DNA of 64,000 nucleotides from JANQIV01 sp050117315 (GCA_050117315.1 JASFMY010000015.1:12333-76332); one strand, 5' to 3'; positions 49,201-58,540 are shown, counted from the first letter of the stretch. Numbers and translations are program-made. The notes: generated by a model from the letters alone, not told the origin.

Positions 49201-51695
49201 CCACCGTCTGCTCTGCGGAATTCATCCTCATCACTTGTAATTACCTCACCGGCCAAACATCTATTGTGTACCTCCTTCCACTCAGGCATATTATTTATTT
49301 CAGGAAAAATATCGTAATGAGACTTCCCAATAATTTCCTGCCCTTCAAGTCCGTAATCTTTATACCACCTGTTACTGGCAATAATATAATTCATTTGATT
49401 ATCAAACATAGCTATTGCAGCAGGTGTATGCAGTACAAATAACTTAAGTTTTTCCTGGTTTTCAATTAAATCCGCTTCTGCTTTTTTCTTATCGTTTATA
49501 TCCTGAACCATAGCAATAGAATAAAGATTTTTTCCATGGTTATCTTTTATCATTGAAACAGCAAGTATAACCCAGATTATTTCGCCGCTTTTTTTGATAT
49601 ACCTTTTTTCCATTAAATAAAATTCTCTTTGCCCCTTTTTCAATTCATTGTAAAGTTCGATATCTTTGGCAATATCATCAGGATGTGTGAGTTCCGTGAA
49701 CGTCATTTGAAGCAGTTCTTCTTCCGTATAACCGAGAAAATCCGTGAAGAATTTGTTAACGTCAAGCAGTTGATTATTTAGCCCCACAATAGCAATTCCT
49801 ATGGCTGAATATTCAAATATACCCCTGAACTTATTCTCACTGACAGTTAGTTGTTCTTGCGTTTTTTTAACTTCGGTAATATCTCTTCCCTCGGGTATAA
49901 GCAGTGTAACTTTCCCGTCTTCATCTTTAATCGGTTTTAACGAAAAATCTATTGTAATAACTTTGCCGCCAACTCCCACAACGTCAACTTCATATCTTAT
50001 AAACTCACCGTTTGCAGCCCGTTTTATCGCATCCTTTAATTGCTTATTGATCTCCTCAGATAAGGACCACCAGGGTGCATCCCAAAAATATTTTCCCTTT
50101 GCTTGTTCAAGTGTTAAGCCGCCAAACTTAAGCGCAGTTTCATTTGCTTCAATCAGCTTTCCGTCGGTTTCCAGCAGTCCTACAAACTGAAATGTTTTAT
50201 TAAATATTGCTTTGAATTTTTGTTCGCTTTCAAGAATTTTTTTTTCAATTAATTTTCTTTTAGTTACATCTCTAATTGCTGCAGAAACATACCTGCCATC
50301 GGGCATTTCAATTGGGCTGAGAGATATCTCTACCGGAAATTCAGTTCCGTCTTTTCGTAACCCCGTTAACTCTTTACCTTCGCCCATCATTCTTGATTCG
50401 GCATTTTCAAAAAAAACTTTTCTGAAATTACTGTGATTAGAATACCGCGCCGGTATCAATATTTCAACTGTTTTTCCAACCAGTTCTTCTTTTTTATAAA
50501 GGAAGATCTTTTCAACTGCATCATTGGCAAGAATTATTTCTCCTTCTTTATTGGAGATAACCATCGCGTCGGGAGCCGAATCCAACAAATTTCTAAACCT
50601 AGCTTCCGAAATTTTGCGTTCATGGTTTTGTGCCCTTAAATTGGCAAACATATAACTAAGCACAATTACAAATAGGAGTGACAAAATAAACGGAATTTTC
50701 AAATCACCGAAAATGTAATTCCTAATATTAGCAATAGCCAGCTCGTCAACTTGTGAGACTGCTATCCAGATTTTTTCAGCCTTTTTCACTACAACATTTT
50801 CATTGTCAAATTTAAGATTTCGTATTTTTCCATCAATACGGATTCTTCTAAAGCTGAATAAATTATTTTCAGTATCTATTTGACCTTCTCCAGTGTTTTC
50901 CATTTTTTTCCAAACAGCTTCATGTTCACTGCTAAACCTGCTGCTGTCCGTAATATTTGTTACAATTTTATCCTTATGAGATATTTCATACGACAACAGA
51001 TTATAGCCTGCTTCACTAACTATAAAAAAATTACTGTTGGAAATTTCTTGATAATCAATAAAATTGGGGAAAAGTTTGTCTGCGGAATAATTGAGAGCTA
51101 AAAAACCATGTTTACTTCCATCTCTGTCAAATATTGGCGTTATAAATCTAATTGTTGTATTGAAGGGGTATTCTATTTTTTCGTTTTCAATGTTTAAATC
51201 TAAACGGGAGATATATACTTCATTTTCCTTAAGGGATTGTGAGTTAATAAAATAGTAACGGGAAGATTTATTCTGCAGATCAGTTTCTTTAACTCTTTCA
51301 GTTTTACCATTGGCGTAATTTATACGAAGACGTTCCATTCCATTGTTGTCGATAAATCTGAGTTGACTATATATTTCTTTGAGTTTTACAAAATATTCGA
51401 AATCCTTATTTAACTGTTCTACACTTAAAGTCGAATTATCACCTATATTTCTAATATTGTATATTAAATTTTTAAGAATTAATAAATCGGTTACAGCAAC
51501 ACGTATATTTTCTTCCGTTTTGTTTACTTCTAACTTAAGCGCTGTTTTTTGACTTTTCTTCAGATTAGTAAGGTAAGTCTCTAATTCCGTAGAGAAATTT
51601 AGATAGAATGTAATTAATAGAATACTCGCAAAAAGAATTAGTAAAAAAGCAAAGGTAACAAACCTTGTTTTCGCTACACTATTATTTTTTTTCAA
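46260..51695 (-). CDS. Large multi-PAS/GAF hybrid sensor histidine kinase
   Basis: 1811 residues from a TTG start (AGGAAG 9 nt upstream). Membrane helix about 11-31; periplasmic sensor about 33-325 (double-Cache-like; NFIDYQEISNSNFFIVSEAGY); second helix about 333-352. Then PAS domains near 360, 487, 618, 745 and 873, a GAF domain near 1030-1200, a sixth PAS near 1207-1325, HisKA (SEFLANMSHEIRTPMNSIIGFSD), HATPase (LVGNAVKFTEKG, DTGIGIPDD, GSGLGLTISKRLVEAMDG), a receiver (LLIADDIKENRDLI ... LILMDIKMPNLDGIEATKKI) and a C-terminal helical region. Senses an unknown extracellular and cytoplasmic signal set. Confidence 0.93.
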   Translation of the reverse strand: MKKNNSVAKTRFVTFAFLLILFASILLITFYLNFSTELETYLTNLKKSQKTALKLEVNKTEENIRVAVTDLLILKNLIYNIRNIGDNSTLSVEQLNKDFEYFVKLKEIYSQLRFIDNNGMERLRINYANGKTERVKETDLQNKSSRYYFINSQSLKENEVYISRLDLNIENEKIEYPFNTTIRFITPIFDRDGSKHGFLALNYSADKLFPNFIDYQEISNSNFFIVSEAGYNLLSYEISHKDKIVTNITDSSRFSSEHEAVWKKMENTGEGQIDTENNLFSFRRIRIDGKIRNLKFDNENVVVKKAEKIWIAVSQVDELAIANIRNYIFGDLKIPFILSLLFVIVLSYMFANLRAQNHERKISEARFRNLLDSAPDAMVISNKEGEIILANDAVEKIFLYKKEELVGKTVEILIPARYSNHSNFRKVFFENAESRMMGEGKELTGLRKDGTEFPVEISLSPIEMPDGRYVSAAIRDVTKRKLIEKKILESEQKFKAIFNKTFQFVGLLETDGKLIEANETALKFGGLTLEQAKGKYFWDAPWWSLSEEINKQLKDAIKRAANGEFIRYEVDVVGVGGKVITIDFSLKPIKDEDGKVTLLIPEGRDITEVKKTQEQLTVSENKFRGIFEYSAIGIAIVGLNNQLLDVNKFFTDFLGYTEEELLQMTFTELTHPDDIAKDIELYNELKKGQREFYLMEKRYIKKSGEIIWVILAVSMIKDNHGKNLYSIAMVQDINDKKKAEADLIENQEKLKLFVLHTPAAIAMFDNQMNYIIASNRWYKDYGLEGQEIIGKSHYDIFPEINNMPEWKEVHNRCLAGEVITSDEDEFRRADGGTDWLRWEIHPWYTHDGEIGGIIMFTDVITEQVVAREALRESEKKYRDLFDHSPIGIYQTTPDGKILMANPAILNMLGYDDPTELFNRDLEKEGFSDNKTDRFSFRKIVDNSDNVVSIQSRWKKRDGELIFVRENARAIKDDKGEVLFYEGTVEDITERKKYEEKLNGLNVELELKVNERTRELAEANEVVKKQAEIADLLKDVASVSNKALTPEEALQSTLTRVAQYINWPIGHVLFSDPEFKNIYPADIWYFEFPEKHLEFKKTLRGATFKREEFLMAGIYNSYKPAWTTDIRKSKNIKSAVVSKLGLKTVFGFPIIVDYKIEAIMEFLINKEIEQDDTMIDIASQIGVQLGYVIERKKVEKALKESEIKFRQLAENISSVLWLSSKDKLLYINPAYEKVLGDSLDEVYKKPSRFLRLVHIEDKNRIRQAYIDSNRNETNFDEEFRIYHSGGDIRWIHVRTFIFRVGENELRVVGIADDITNLKELTIELTYAKEKAEEANKAKSEFLANMSHEIRTPMNSIIGFSDLMKKLVADEKLLSYVNAINSSGKNLLALINDILDLSKVEAGKVELQFEAVNIREIIKDIENIFSLKISSKNLDFNIQMNNSISDGLVLDELRIRQVLFNLVGNAVKFTEKGSITIVVSQEVQEIDDSKVNLSIDVIDTGIGIPDDQREVIFEAFGQREGQSTKHFGGSGLGLTISKRLVEAMDGEILLESKEGVGSKFTVLLKNVPVAATTPIKQKEFELDIRDYKFAKSKLLIADDIKENRDLIEEIFSGTNVDIVKAVDGYEAIKLAGKEFPDLILMDIKMPNLDGIEATKKIKSNSATKKIPIIAFTASVSKSEEMKFKEAKFSAKLFKPIRVDDLLIEISNYLPHSKKGKAKWSHGTISENITDAKKQSFFEQHKTVIRDLLQEAKNDPFVDSSIKLGKKLIETAEELEIEELKKIGNEIIYQAENYDIEKMRNAIGKYEKFANKMR

Positions 51696-51979
51696 TTGAT
51701 GTCACTTCCTTAAAAACTCTAAAGAAATAATGTAAAAACTTCTTAAATAGTTCAATTAATTCTTTCTTTTTGCACCGTGTAACGTCATTCCTGGAAAATA
51801 GATGTTTTCGACCGGAATTGACTAATAAGTTAATACCATATAGTTGTTATTTAAAATATAATTTAATTACATAATTTTTAGACAAAAAAACCTCGAAAAC
51901 AGTTTACTATACTGTGATCGAGGTTTTGTTTTTTAGTAATTTTTTAGGGATTTCTTAGTAAGGGAAGTAAGAATTAGGT
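51696..51979. other. Intergenic, A+T-rich, contains one terminator
   Basis: 284 bp upstream of the large kinase gene. Apart from the hairpin at 51884 nothing is recognised; the kinase promoter should lie in the left half. Confidence 0.5.
51884..51927 (-). terminator. Rho-independent terminator (minus strand)
   Basis: On the minus strand AAAACCTCG pairs with CGAGGTTTT, with an inner ACAG/CTGT stem, and runs straight into TTTGTC. It lies just after the T9SS relic gene's stop codon. The plus-strand copy is followed by GTTTTTTAG, so it may work in both directions. Confidence 0.75.
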
Positions 51980-52519
51980 TTATTTTAAAAGAACTAATTT
52001 TTTGGTATCAATAAAACCTTGATCTTTATTACCTGATGCGCCCTCTACCGTTAACCTATAGAAATAAATTCCGCTGGAGAGATTTGTTCCGTCAAATTGG
52101 ACTTTATAATTACCGGCGGATTTTTTTTCATTTACAAGAACAGCGACCTCACGTCCCAACAAATCATATACCTTTAATGTTACCAAGCTAAGATTATCTA
52201 CATTACTGTTGCTTGAAACAGCAATAGAGAAATCGATAGTTGTCATAGGGTTAAACGGGTTGGGATAATTTTGCGATAGATTAAATTGTACCGGAATTAT
52301 TTCATTATTACTAACCGAACTTATAATATCACCCGGGAAAAAATATGCTAACGATTTTAAAATAACCAAGTTAAATGAAGAGTCGTCTGCGGTTGTTTCC
52401 AAGGGAAAGCCAAGGTAGATTATTTTTCCTGTAACACTTGAGTTCCCAAACTCTCCTGAATATTGAATACCCGCCCCTTTACCGTTGGAATATTGTATAC
52501 ATAATGGATAATAGGCGGG
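51980..52519 (-). pseudogene. Decayed 3' end of a T9SS-exported protein gene
   Basis: An open frame runs from a stop at 52522 to 51980 without a credible start. It reads AYYPLCIQYSNGKGAG, SGEFGNSSVTGKIIYLGFPLETTADD, then a T9SS type A domain (QNYPNPFNPMTTIDF ... GIYFYRLTVEGASG ... KKLVLLK). The first part resembles the end of secreted esterase or amidase-like proteins (GKIIYLGFPLET). A signal peptide and catalytic part are missing, so the 5' portion has been deleted. A TTG-initiated 140-residue frame (52402) is possible but would lack a signal peptide. Confidence 0.7.
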
Positions 52520-52606
52520 CTACTAAATTACTTTAAAAAACTCGAAAAGAGCCATTTTTTGAATATAAAAGATGTTTTTTGTAATGGTTTATCCCGAACA
52601 ACGAGT

Positions 52607-55600
52607 TCAATCAATAATAAGAGTCCCTTCTCCTCCAGGTAATTCGATCTTCAAGTTACCTTCGTTCCGGTTATACTCCCAGCCGGTTACTTCTCTGCCG
52701 TTGAGCAAAACAAATGAAGGTTCTTCTTCAACTCCGATAAGAACATCAGCTTTTTCACGGTGGTAATATTTTATCGACTTCCCTGTAATTTCACATGTTA
52801 ACGGTTTTTCCGATGAGATTATTAGTCCCCCGTTTCTCTTTAACGATTTAACAACCGCCGCAAAGATTTTTTCACTATCCCATGTTAAAGTTAGCGCATC
52901 GGTAGTAAAATCATTGTAACTGTAGAAATTATCCGGGCTCGTAGAAAATATAAAATTTCTTCCGCCTGCGATACCGGCTACACATCCGTTTTTATTTTGA
53001 TAAGATATGTCGGGTTCTTCGCCTATAGTGGTTATAAGCATATTTGCCATAACAAGGGGTTTCCCTTCTGTACTAGCAGTAACTGTAAGCATTCCCTCTT
53101 TAATTAAAGGTTGTTCGTTTATAAAAGTATATATATAATGGGGGGTTTCCACAGCCTTGATTTCAAGTTTCTCAGGATAAAGGTGTTTGAGGTGAAGTGT
53201 ATTATTCCCTTTTGTAATGGTTGATTTTAATTTATCGGCATGGATGTCTTTAAGGTGTTCCGTTTGATAAAGCAACGTTACATCGACATCTTTTGCAGCA
53301 GGTTTAATAACATCAAGCATCAGAATCGTTCGCGGTTTTAAATAAAGCACATTCCTTCTCATCTGCTTTACTTTTCCCCAGTACACTTTCCCGATGTCGC
53401 CTGAACTAAATGCAGCATCACTGCCGTCCAGGTAATGATATAAAAACGCGTGATCATTAAAACCGTCTGCAAACACCAGGGGGTCTCCCACACGCTGACT
53501 CTGCCGGTTGTGGTCGATTAAAATAGTTGAATGCGCAACAGGCTGGGTGTACCATGAGTTATAATAATTATCCGCATAATATGTACTTCCATGACGCTCT
53601 TCAATAAAACAACTGCCTCTGTCCGAGAGCCAGAATGTTCCCTGGTCAAGGTGCTGGTGGTTATAAAATGCCCCTGTTCTCATTACAAATATAAAATCAT
53701 CTTTTTCCCATCCGCTTTTAAATACTGTTGTTCCGACATCTTTGAAAAACTTCACCGGGTTTTCATTAAAGGGAGCTTTCCTCGGAACGTTTTCCGTTTC
53801 ATATAAAACGTCCATAAACGTTTCATCTTTTTCTAAATAATTGTAATACCACCCGAGGAGCGGATCTTTATACTTAGCCAAAAGCCATGCAAAGTTGGTC
53901 AAAGGAATAATATCGCCAACAGAATCACCGAAATAGTATGCTTTTTTCTTTTTTGTATTTCCCGCCCAGATAAGCTCTTTATAAGAGCCTTTAATGTTTC
54001 CGGACATATCAATACTAAAAATATTTTCCATCGCCGGAAGACTTTTTGAAAACGACAGCATAGAAAAATTATAATAACCGTAGCCTTCACCGTACGAACC
54101 GTCGCTTCCAATAGATTTCTGAATCATATCATACGCTTTGAGAATTACCCCGGTAAAATACGGTTCGATTTCAAACTTCTCATCATCGCCGTACATAGCC
54201 GCCTGGCACATCATTGATCCCCCGGTAATGTGAGCAACCCAATTCGATGTATTATTTGTTACAAGGTCATCTTCCACGTATCCTTTATGGCACCCCTCAA
54301 CTATTTGTTTCCTTAGGGCGTCCCGTACCACTTTCCTTTCCTCTTCATTCATAAGATCGTATAAAAGATCATAACCCAAAGCTAAACTCATTCCCAATTC
54401 GCCGACAGGATAATAAATGTGCTGTCCTCTCTCCTTCCACCATGGATGAAGCCAGTAAGGAAAGGTGCTGAGCTCCACAAGGAGATTCTTCCCGTATTCT
54501 CCGGCTTGTTTATCTCCCAGTAAATTATAAGCAAGTGCATTGTAGTAGACGCCATCTTTCCATGCATTTGTCCTTAAACGCCAGGGCGTTAAATTTTCCA
54601 ATCCAAAAACCGGACTAACATCAGCCCCAGGAAATTGATCAATATCAAAAGCAATACTATCAACCGGATTTTCTTTACGAAGTGTTTTCGCTTTTGAAAT
54701 TATCTCAGCCTTAACGTTTCTAAATTTTGCGCTTGTTAACCTTGACTTTACACGTTTTCTCCTGTTTTCGTCAAACCATAATCTTGGATGGTTTCCTCCA
54801 ATTGTTTGCGGTTTTATAAAAATCGTGAATTGAGTTTCCGATAATTTCTCATCATCTTTATACGCCTCAAGTGTTGCCAGGTATAATCCTTCGGGAAATG
54901 TAAGTTCAAAGCCGGTTTCCCATTCGTTACCGTTTTTATTGAGCTTCTCACTTAAAAGCGTCTCTTCCCTTTCGGTGAAAGATGTAATTCTTAGAGATAC
55001 GTTATCTGCGCCAAAAGGCCATGAGCCTTTTAGAGAAAAGGTTTCACCACGTTGATAGTGTTTCTTCGGAATAAAGGATTTCCACTCAGATAAACTTTCC
55101 ATCTCAGGCTCAGTAAAACCGAAAGAGGCTTTTTTTACTCCTTTCAATTCCACATCATCTACACCCAGGTAAATAGGCATATCCGGATCAGCATCGGGAA
55201 ACTTTGCCAGCACTGCCAGTGCGTTTACTTTTATTTTTTTCGCAGTTAGTCCCGGGTTCTCTTTAACGAAATCATCATAAGTAGCTTCAACCCATATCCA
55301 TTTATTTGTCCCGGGATTTGAAACTGTATAGTCGATCTTACCGTCGGAACCGGCTGCAAGACGAATCTTAAAAAACTTCGGCTGTAGCTGTGTTTTAAGG
55401 TAATATCTCAGTTTAACATTAGAGCCTGGTACCAAATATGCGTCAAGTTTTTTCTGGGCGCCTGCATAATTATCAACATTGGTAAAAGGTGTTACCATTT
55501 GAACAATTGATAAATTTGAATCGCCGGGTACAATTATACCAACCTTTATGTTGGGATCAAAAGCGGTATCCTGCCAAAGCGGATATGAAGCCCAGGCACT

Positions 55601-55723
55601 TAATTCATTGGTCTCGAAATTTTCACTATACGCGAACGGTACAAGTGTTGTGTCGATAGTTGAATTATCGCCGCAGGCAAAAAGAAGTAACATGACCGAA
55701 GAAATTGAAATAATTTTTTTCAT
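52607..55723 (-). CDS. Heparinase II/III family polysaccharide lyase, lipoprotein
   Basis: 1038 residues with lipoprotein signal (ISISSVMLLLFACGDNS). N-terminal part about 25-310 looks beta-rich and carbohydrate-binding-like. About 315-640 is the (alpha/alpha) toroid, beginning NHPRLWFDENRRKRVKSRL, with NNTSNWVAHITGGSMMC and DGSYGEGYGYYNF (candidate catalytic Asn and Tyr). About 660-1000 is the beta-sandwich with GAFYNHQHLDQGTFWLSDRGS (conserved His) and PVAHSTILIDHNRQSQ. Lyases of this type cut uronic-acid polysaccharides by beta-elimination. The substrate (alginate, heparin/heparan-like, ulvan) cannot be read from sequence. Confidence 0.87.
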   Translation of the reverse strand: MKKIISISSVMLLLFACGDNSTIDTTLVPFAYSENFETNELSAWASYPLWQDTAFDPNIKVGIIVPGDSNLSIVQMVTPFTNVDNYAGAQKKLDAYLVPGSNVKLRYYLKTQLQPKFFKIRLAAGSDGKIDYTVSNPGTNKWIWVEATYDDFVKENPGLTAKKIKVNALAVLAKFPDADPDMPIYLGVDDVELKGVKKASFGFTEPEMESLSEWKSFIPKKHYQRGETFSLKGSWPFGADNVSLRITSFTEREETLLSEKLNKNGNEWETGFELTFPEGLYLATLEAYKDDEKLSETQFTIFIKPQTIGGNHPRLWFDENRRKRVKSRLTSAKFRNVKAEIISKAKTLRKENPVDSIAFDIDQFPGADVSPVFGLENLTPWRLRTNAWKDGVYYNALAYNLLGDKQAGEYGKNLLVELSTFPYWLHPWWKERGQHIYYPVGELGMSLALGYDLLYDLMNEEERKVVRDALRKQIVEGCHKGYVEDDLVTNNTSNWVAHITGGSMMCQAAMYGDDEKFEIEPYFTGVILKAYDMIQKSIGSDGSYGEGYGYYNFSMLSFSKSLPAMENIFSIDMSGNIKGSYKELIWAGNTKKKKAYYFGDSVGDIIPLTNFAWLLAKYKDPLLGWYYNYLEKDETFMDVLYETENVPRKAPFNENPVKFFKDVGTTVFKSGWEKDDFIFVMRTGAFYNHQHLDQGTFWLSDRGSCFIEERHGSTYYADNYYNSWYTQPVAHSTILIDHNRQSQRVGDPLVFADGFNDHAFLYHYLDGSDAAFSSGDIGKVYWGKVKQMRRNVLYLKPRTILMLDVIKPAAKDVDVTLLYQTEHLKDIHADKLKSTITKGNNTLHLKHLYPEKLEIKAVETPHYIYTFINEQPLIKEGMLTVTASTEGKPLVMANMLITTIGEEPDISYQNKNGCVAGIAGGRNFIFSTSPDNFYSYNDFTTDALTLTWDSEKIFAAVVKSLKRNGGLIISSEKPLTCEITGKSIKYYHREKADVLIGVEEEPSFVLLNGREVTGWEYNRNEGNLKIELPGGEGTLIID

Positions 55724-55810
55724 TTTTCCCCTTCAAAATTATTAGCATCACATAAAAATTAGAATGATGCTAATTCTTATTAGTTAGAGCTTCTGCAAAA
55801 TAAAAAGTCG

Positions 55811-55892
55811 GTCATTTCGAACCCGTTTTTTGGGTGAGAAATCTTTCAATTAGAGTACGATTTCAAAGATTTCTCCCTCCGGTCGAAATGAC
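55811..55892. repeat. 82-bp interspersed inverted-repeat element (GTCATTTCGA type)
   Basis: GTCATTTCGA at the left end and TCGAAATGAC at the right end are exact inverted repeats; inside, GAGAAATCTTT pairs with AAAGATTTCTC. A shortened relative is at 28176-28242. It lies between the oxidoreductase stop and the lyase start. Confidence 0.75.
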
Positions 55893-55956
55893 AAAACGTT
55901 TAGATATCTAATTTTGCATAAAATCTATTACCTGTTACACTGAGTTGCTTGTTTGA

Positions 55957-56985
55957 CTATACTTTAATTTCTATCTTCTCAGGTTTGCCGGAAGCAAGAG
56001 ATCTGTGTATAGCATCAAGAACAGCGGTGCTTCTTAAACCTTCTTTTGCGTTGACCACGGTTTCGGTATCGTTCTTACAGGCATTAACAAATGATTTAAC
56101 CGAAGACGGCATTGCCCCAACCCATTCGTCAAATACTTTGTAGTTTAGAAATGTCCTGGGACATGTAAATTTTTCTTCAAGAATTGCATCAATAGCTTCA
56201 TCCTTTCTATTGATATGAGTTGTGCCGCCCGTACCTATAACTTCCATAAATGAATCGGGCATGTAAGGACTTGTATTGGGATATATCCATGCCGACTCAA
56301 AGGTTGCGAACTGCCCGTTTTCAAATGTAACCAGCGACTGAATACCATCGTATGTATCCATCCCTTTGGATTTTAGAACCCTTTTTATTCCCTTTGCATA
56401 AACCTCCACCGGGTTTGCATCAAACCACCATGCCATTAAATCAATATCATGTGAGTTCATAAACCAGGCAGGTGAACTATCTTTTGCCCATGAAGCCAGC
56501 ATAGTTGTCGGGACAAAAATAGGATTGTTTTTTCTAGCAAATCCTATAATCGGTTCTCCAAGCTGACCATCTTCAATCATTGATTTAATTTTGTGGTAAG
56601 GCGAAAGCCAGCGGTGATTGAAATTAACCTGAAACTTCTTACCTGTTTTTTGTACTACTCTATAAATTTCCTCTGCATCTTCCTGCTTGGTCGTCATTGG
56701 TTTTTCAACAAGCACGTTACAACCTGCATTAAGAGAATCAATAACAGGGTCCCTATGATATTGATCGGGTGTTGCTACGTAAACCGCATCGAGGTTTTCT
56801 TTTTCCAGCATTTCCAGATAGTTGTTGTAGGTAGATGAGATATTAAACTCACTTGCCGCTTCTTTCAAACTGTTATCGGAAATATCCGCCAAAGATGTTA
56901 CTTCCACATCCTCAGCTAATTGAAGTATTCTGCCGCCGGCTCGTCCCATAATTCCCGTTCCGATAATTCCAAATTTAAATGGCAT
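55957..56985 (-). CDS. Gfo/Idh/MocA family oxidoreductase
   Basis: 342 residues. N-terminal Rossmann fold (FKFGIIGTGIMGRAGGRILQLA), nucleotide region DAVYVATPDQYH, the EKPMTTK catalytic-lysine motif (EKP), then the alpha/beta substrate domain with SPAWFMNSHDIDLMAWWF (conserved Asp/His). Members act on cyclitols, amino sugars and uronates with NAD(P). It lies upstream of the polysaccharide lyase on the same strand, so a lyase product or its derivative is a plausible substrate. Confidence 0.93.
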   Translation of the reverse strand: MPFKFGIIGTGIMGRAGGRILQLAEDVEVTSLADISDNSLKEAASEFNISSTYNNYLEMLEKENLDAVYVATPDQYHRDPVIDSLNAGCNVLVEKPMTTKQEDAEEIYRVVQKTGKKFQVNFNHRWLSPYHKIKSMIEDGQLGEPIIGFARKNNPIFVPTTMLASWAKDSSPAWFMNSHDIDLMAWWFDANPVEVYAKGIKRVLKSKGMDTYDGIQSLVTFENGQFATFESAWIYPNTSPYMPDSFMEVIGTGGTTHINRKDEAIDAILEEKFTCPRTFLNYKVFDEWVGAMPSSVKSFVNACKNDTETVVNAKEGLRSTAVLDAIHRSLASGKPEKIEIKV

Positions 56986-57475
56986 GAGATTTCCTCCTTT
57001 TTGTTTCTTATCTATAACTGTTATTCTTTATAATACTTGTTTTAGTAGAAAATATAAATATTATTTTTGCCCATTTTTCGAAATTAATACTGTCATTACA
57101 CTCAACTATTATTCAGATATTTTATAAGGTGTTTTAGCAGTATCGTGTTTTAGGGTTTGTTGTAAAATTCAATTAGGTTTTCCAATAGCCACGTGCTTCA
57201 GCACGTGGGATATAAGAAATCTAATGAAATCCGGGCTTTAGCCCAAACATGAGAAAAAATTGGGCTAAAGCCCGGTGCTCTTCTTTGACTTATTGCCCAC
57301 GACCTAAAGGTCGCGGCTATAACTAATCATTTTAGTTCTGCAACACTCCCTAATAAAATAACCATGTTATTTATAAAACATATTTGTTTTTACTTTCGAA
57401 AACATAAAGCAACCTTCGCTTCCACAATCTTTTATTTCGAACAATAGGCTATTTTACTTTATTAGCAGTTAACAT
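56986..57475. other. 490-bp gene-free stretch dominated by a palindromic repeat
   Basis: Holds the composite repeat at 57186-57321. The remainder is A+T-rich; the promoter of the oxidoreductase-lyase pair should be near 56990-57170. No coding frame recognised. Confidence 0.5.
57186..57321. repeat. Composite REP-like element of nested palindromes
   Basis: Bounded by ATAGCC and GGCTAT. Inside are three hairpins: CCACGTGCT/AGCACGTGG (57190-57209), CCGGGCTTTAGCCCAA/TTGGGCTAAAGCCCGG (57232-57276, each arm itself a GGGCT..AGCCC palindrome), and CGACC/GGTCG (57301-57314). No ORF. Confidence 0.75.
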
Positions 57476-58540
57476 CTAACCTACAGCTTTAAATAAAAAC
57501 ATTCCCTTTATACCTTTCTTATTTTCGAGATCGCTGAAAAAGTCTTGCCATTTTTCAAGCCCGCCTTTATGGGTTAACAAAATATCGGCATCAATTTTAC
57601 CGGAATCCAATAGACGAATTGACTTGTCCCACGAAGAGTATAAAGTAGAAAGATTAAAAGTGAATTCTATAGATTTAGTCATAGCTTTATTATAAGGGAA
57701 TTCTATTTTTTCTTTCCCTGTAAGCCCTATGGCTGTAACTCTGCCGAGTTTTCTTACCAATTGAACGGCGGAAGAAATACCGCCAGCCGAACCGCTTGCC
57801 TCAACTACGAGATCAGCTCCCCTGCCTTCCGTTAAATCCATTATAATTGATGTTGGGTTTTCGTTGTTTACATTTATTACATGATCAATACTTCTTATTT
57901 TTCTTGCGGCAGGCAATCTTATTTCCTCATCCATGTTGGTACCCATTACTGCAACTTGCGAAGCGCCGCCGGCTTTTGCCGCCATTGCTGCAAGAAGCCC
58001 TATGGGACCCGGACCTATTACAACAGTTAAATCCGCCGGTCTTATGGCGCCTCTTTCAAAAATATCCGTAACAACATTTGCTGTCGGTTCAACAAGCGCG
58101 GCTTTCTCAAAGGAAAGTGTATCCGGGATTTTATGCAAAAGTTTGGGTTCAGGATATTTCAAGTACTTTGCAAAACATCCGTCAATTCCCCAGCCGGGAG
58201 ATCTTTTCTCCGGGCAAATCTGCCTGTTGCCTGTTCTGCATAGCCAGCATTTACCGCATGCAAGTGTATGAGGTTCTCCGACTACTCTATCACCGATTGC
58301 CCAGTCTTTCACATTCTTTCCTACTTCGACAATAACACCTGAGAATTCATGACCTAAGATTACAGGGGGCCAATAAGGAAATTCATCATTATAAATATGA
58401 AGATCGGTACCGCATATCCCGGCGGCTTTTACTTCAATAAGAACGTCATTATCTCCTATCTCAGGAATAGGTACTTCTCTTATTTCAACCAGCCCTTTGC
58501 CTTTTGCTGTTTTTACCAGGGCTTCCATTGTTTTACTCAT
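57476..58540 (-). CDS. Zinc-dependent alcohol dehydrogenase (sorbitol/threonine dehydrogenase-like)
   Basis: 354-residue medium-chain dehydrogenase. Catalytic zinc: AAGICGTDLHIY (Cys), LGHEFSGVIVEVG (His-Glu) and LVEPTANV (Glu). Structural zinc: the four cysteines of CGKCWLCRTGNRQIC. NAD site: VVIGPGPIGLLAAMAAKAGGA. The Asn/Thr after VMG (TNMDEE) does not fix NAD against NADP. It probably oxidises a polyol or sugar alcohol in the catabolic cluster. The gene lies 69 bp after the symporter gene. Confidence 0.92.
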   Translation of the reverse strand: MSKTMEALVKTAKGKGLVEIREVPIPEIGDNDVLIEVKAAGICGTDLHIYNDEFPYWPPVILGHEFSGVIVEVGKNVKDWAIGDRVVGEPHTLACGKCWLCRTGNRQICPEKRSPGWGIDGCFAKYLKYPEPKLLHKIPDTLSFEKAALVEPTANVVTDIFERGAIRPADLTVVIGPGPIGLLAAMAAKAGGASQVAVMGTNMDEEIRLPAARKIRSIDHVINVNNENPTSIIMDLTEGRGADLVVEASGSAGGISSAVQLVRKLGRVTAIGLTGKEKIEFPYNKAMTKSIEFTFNLSTLYSSWDKSIRLLDSGKIDADILLTHKGGLEKWQDFFSDLENKKGIKGMFLFKAVG

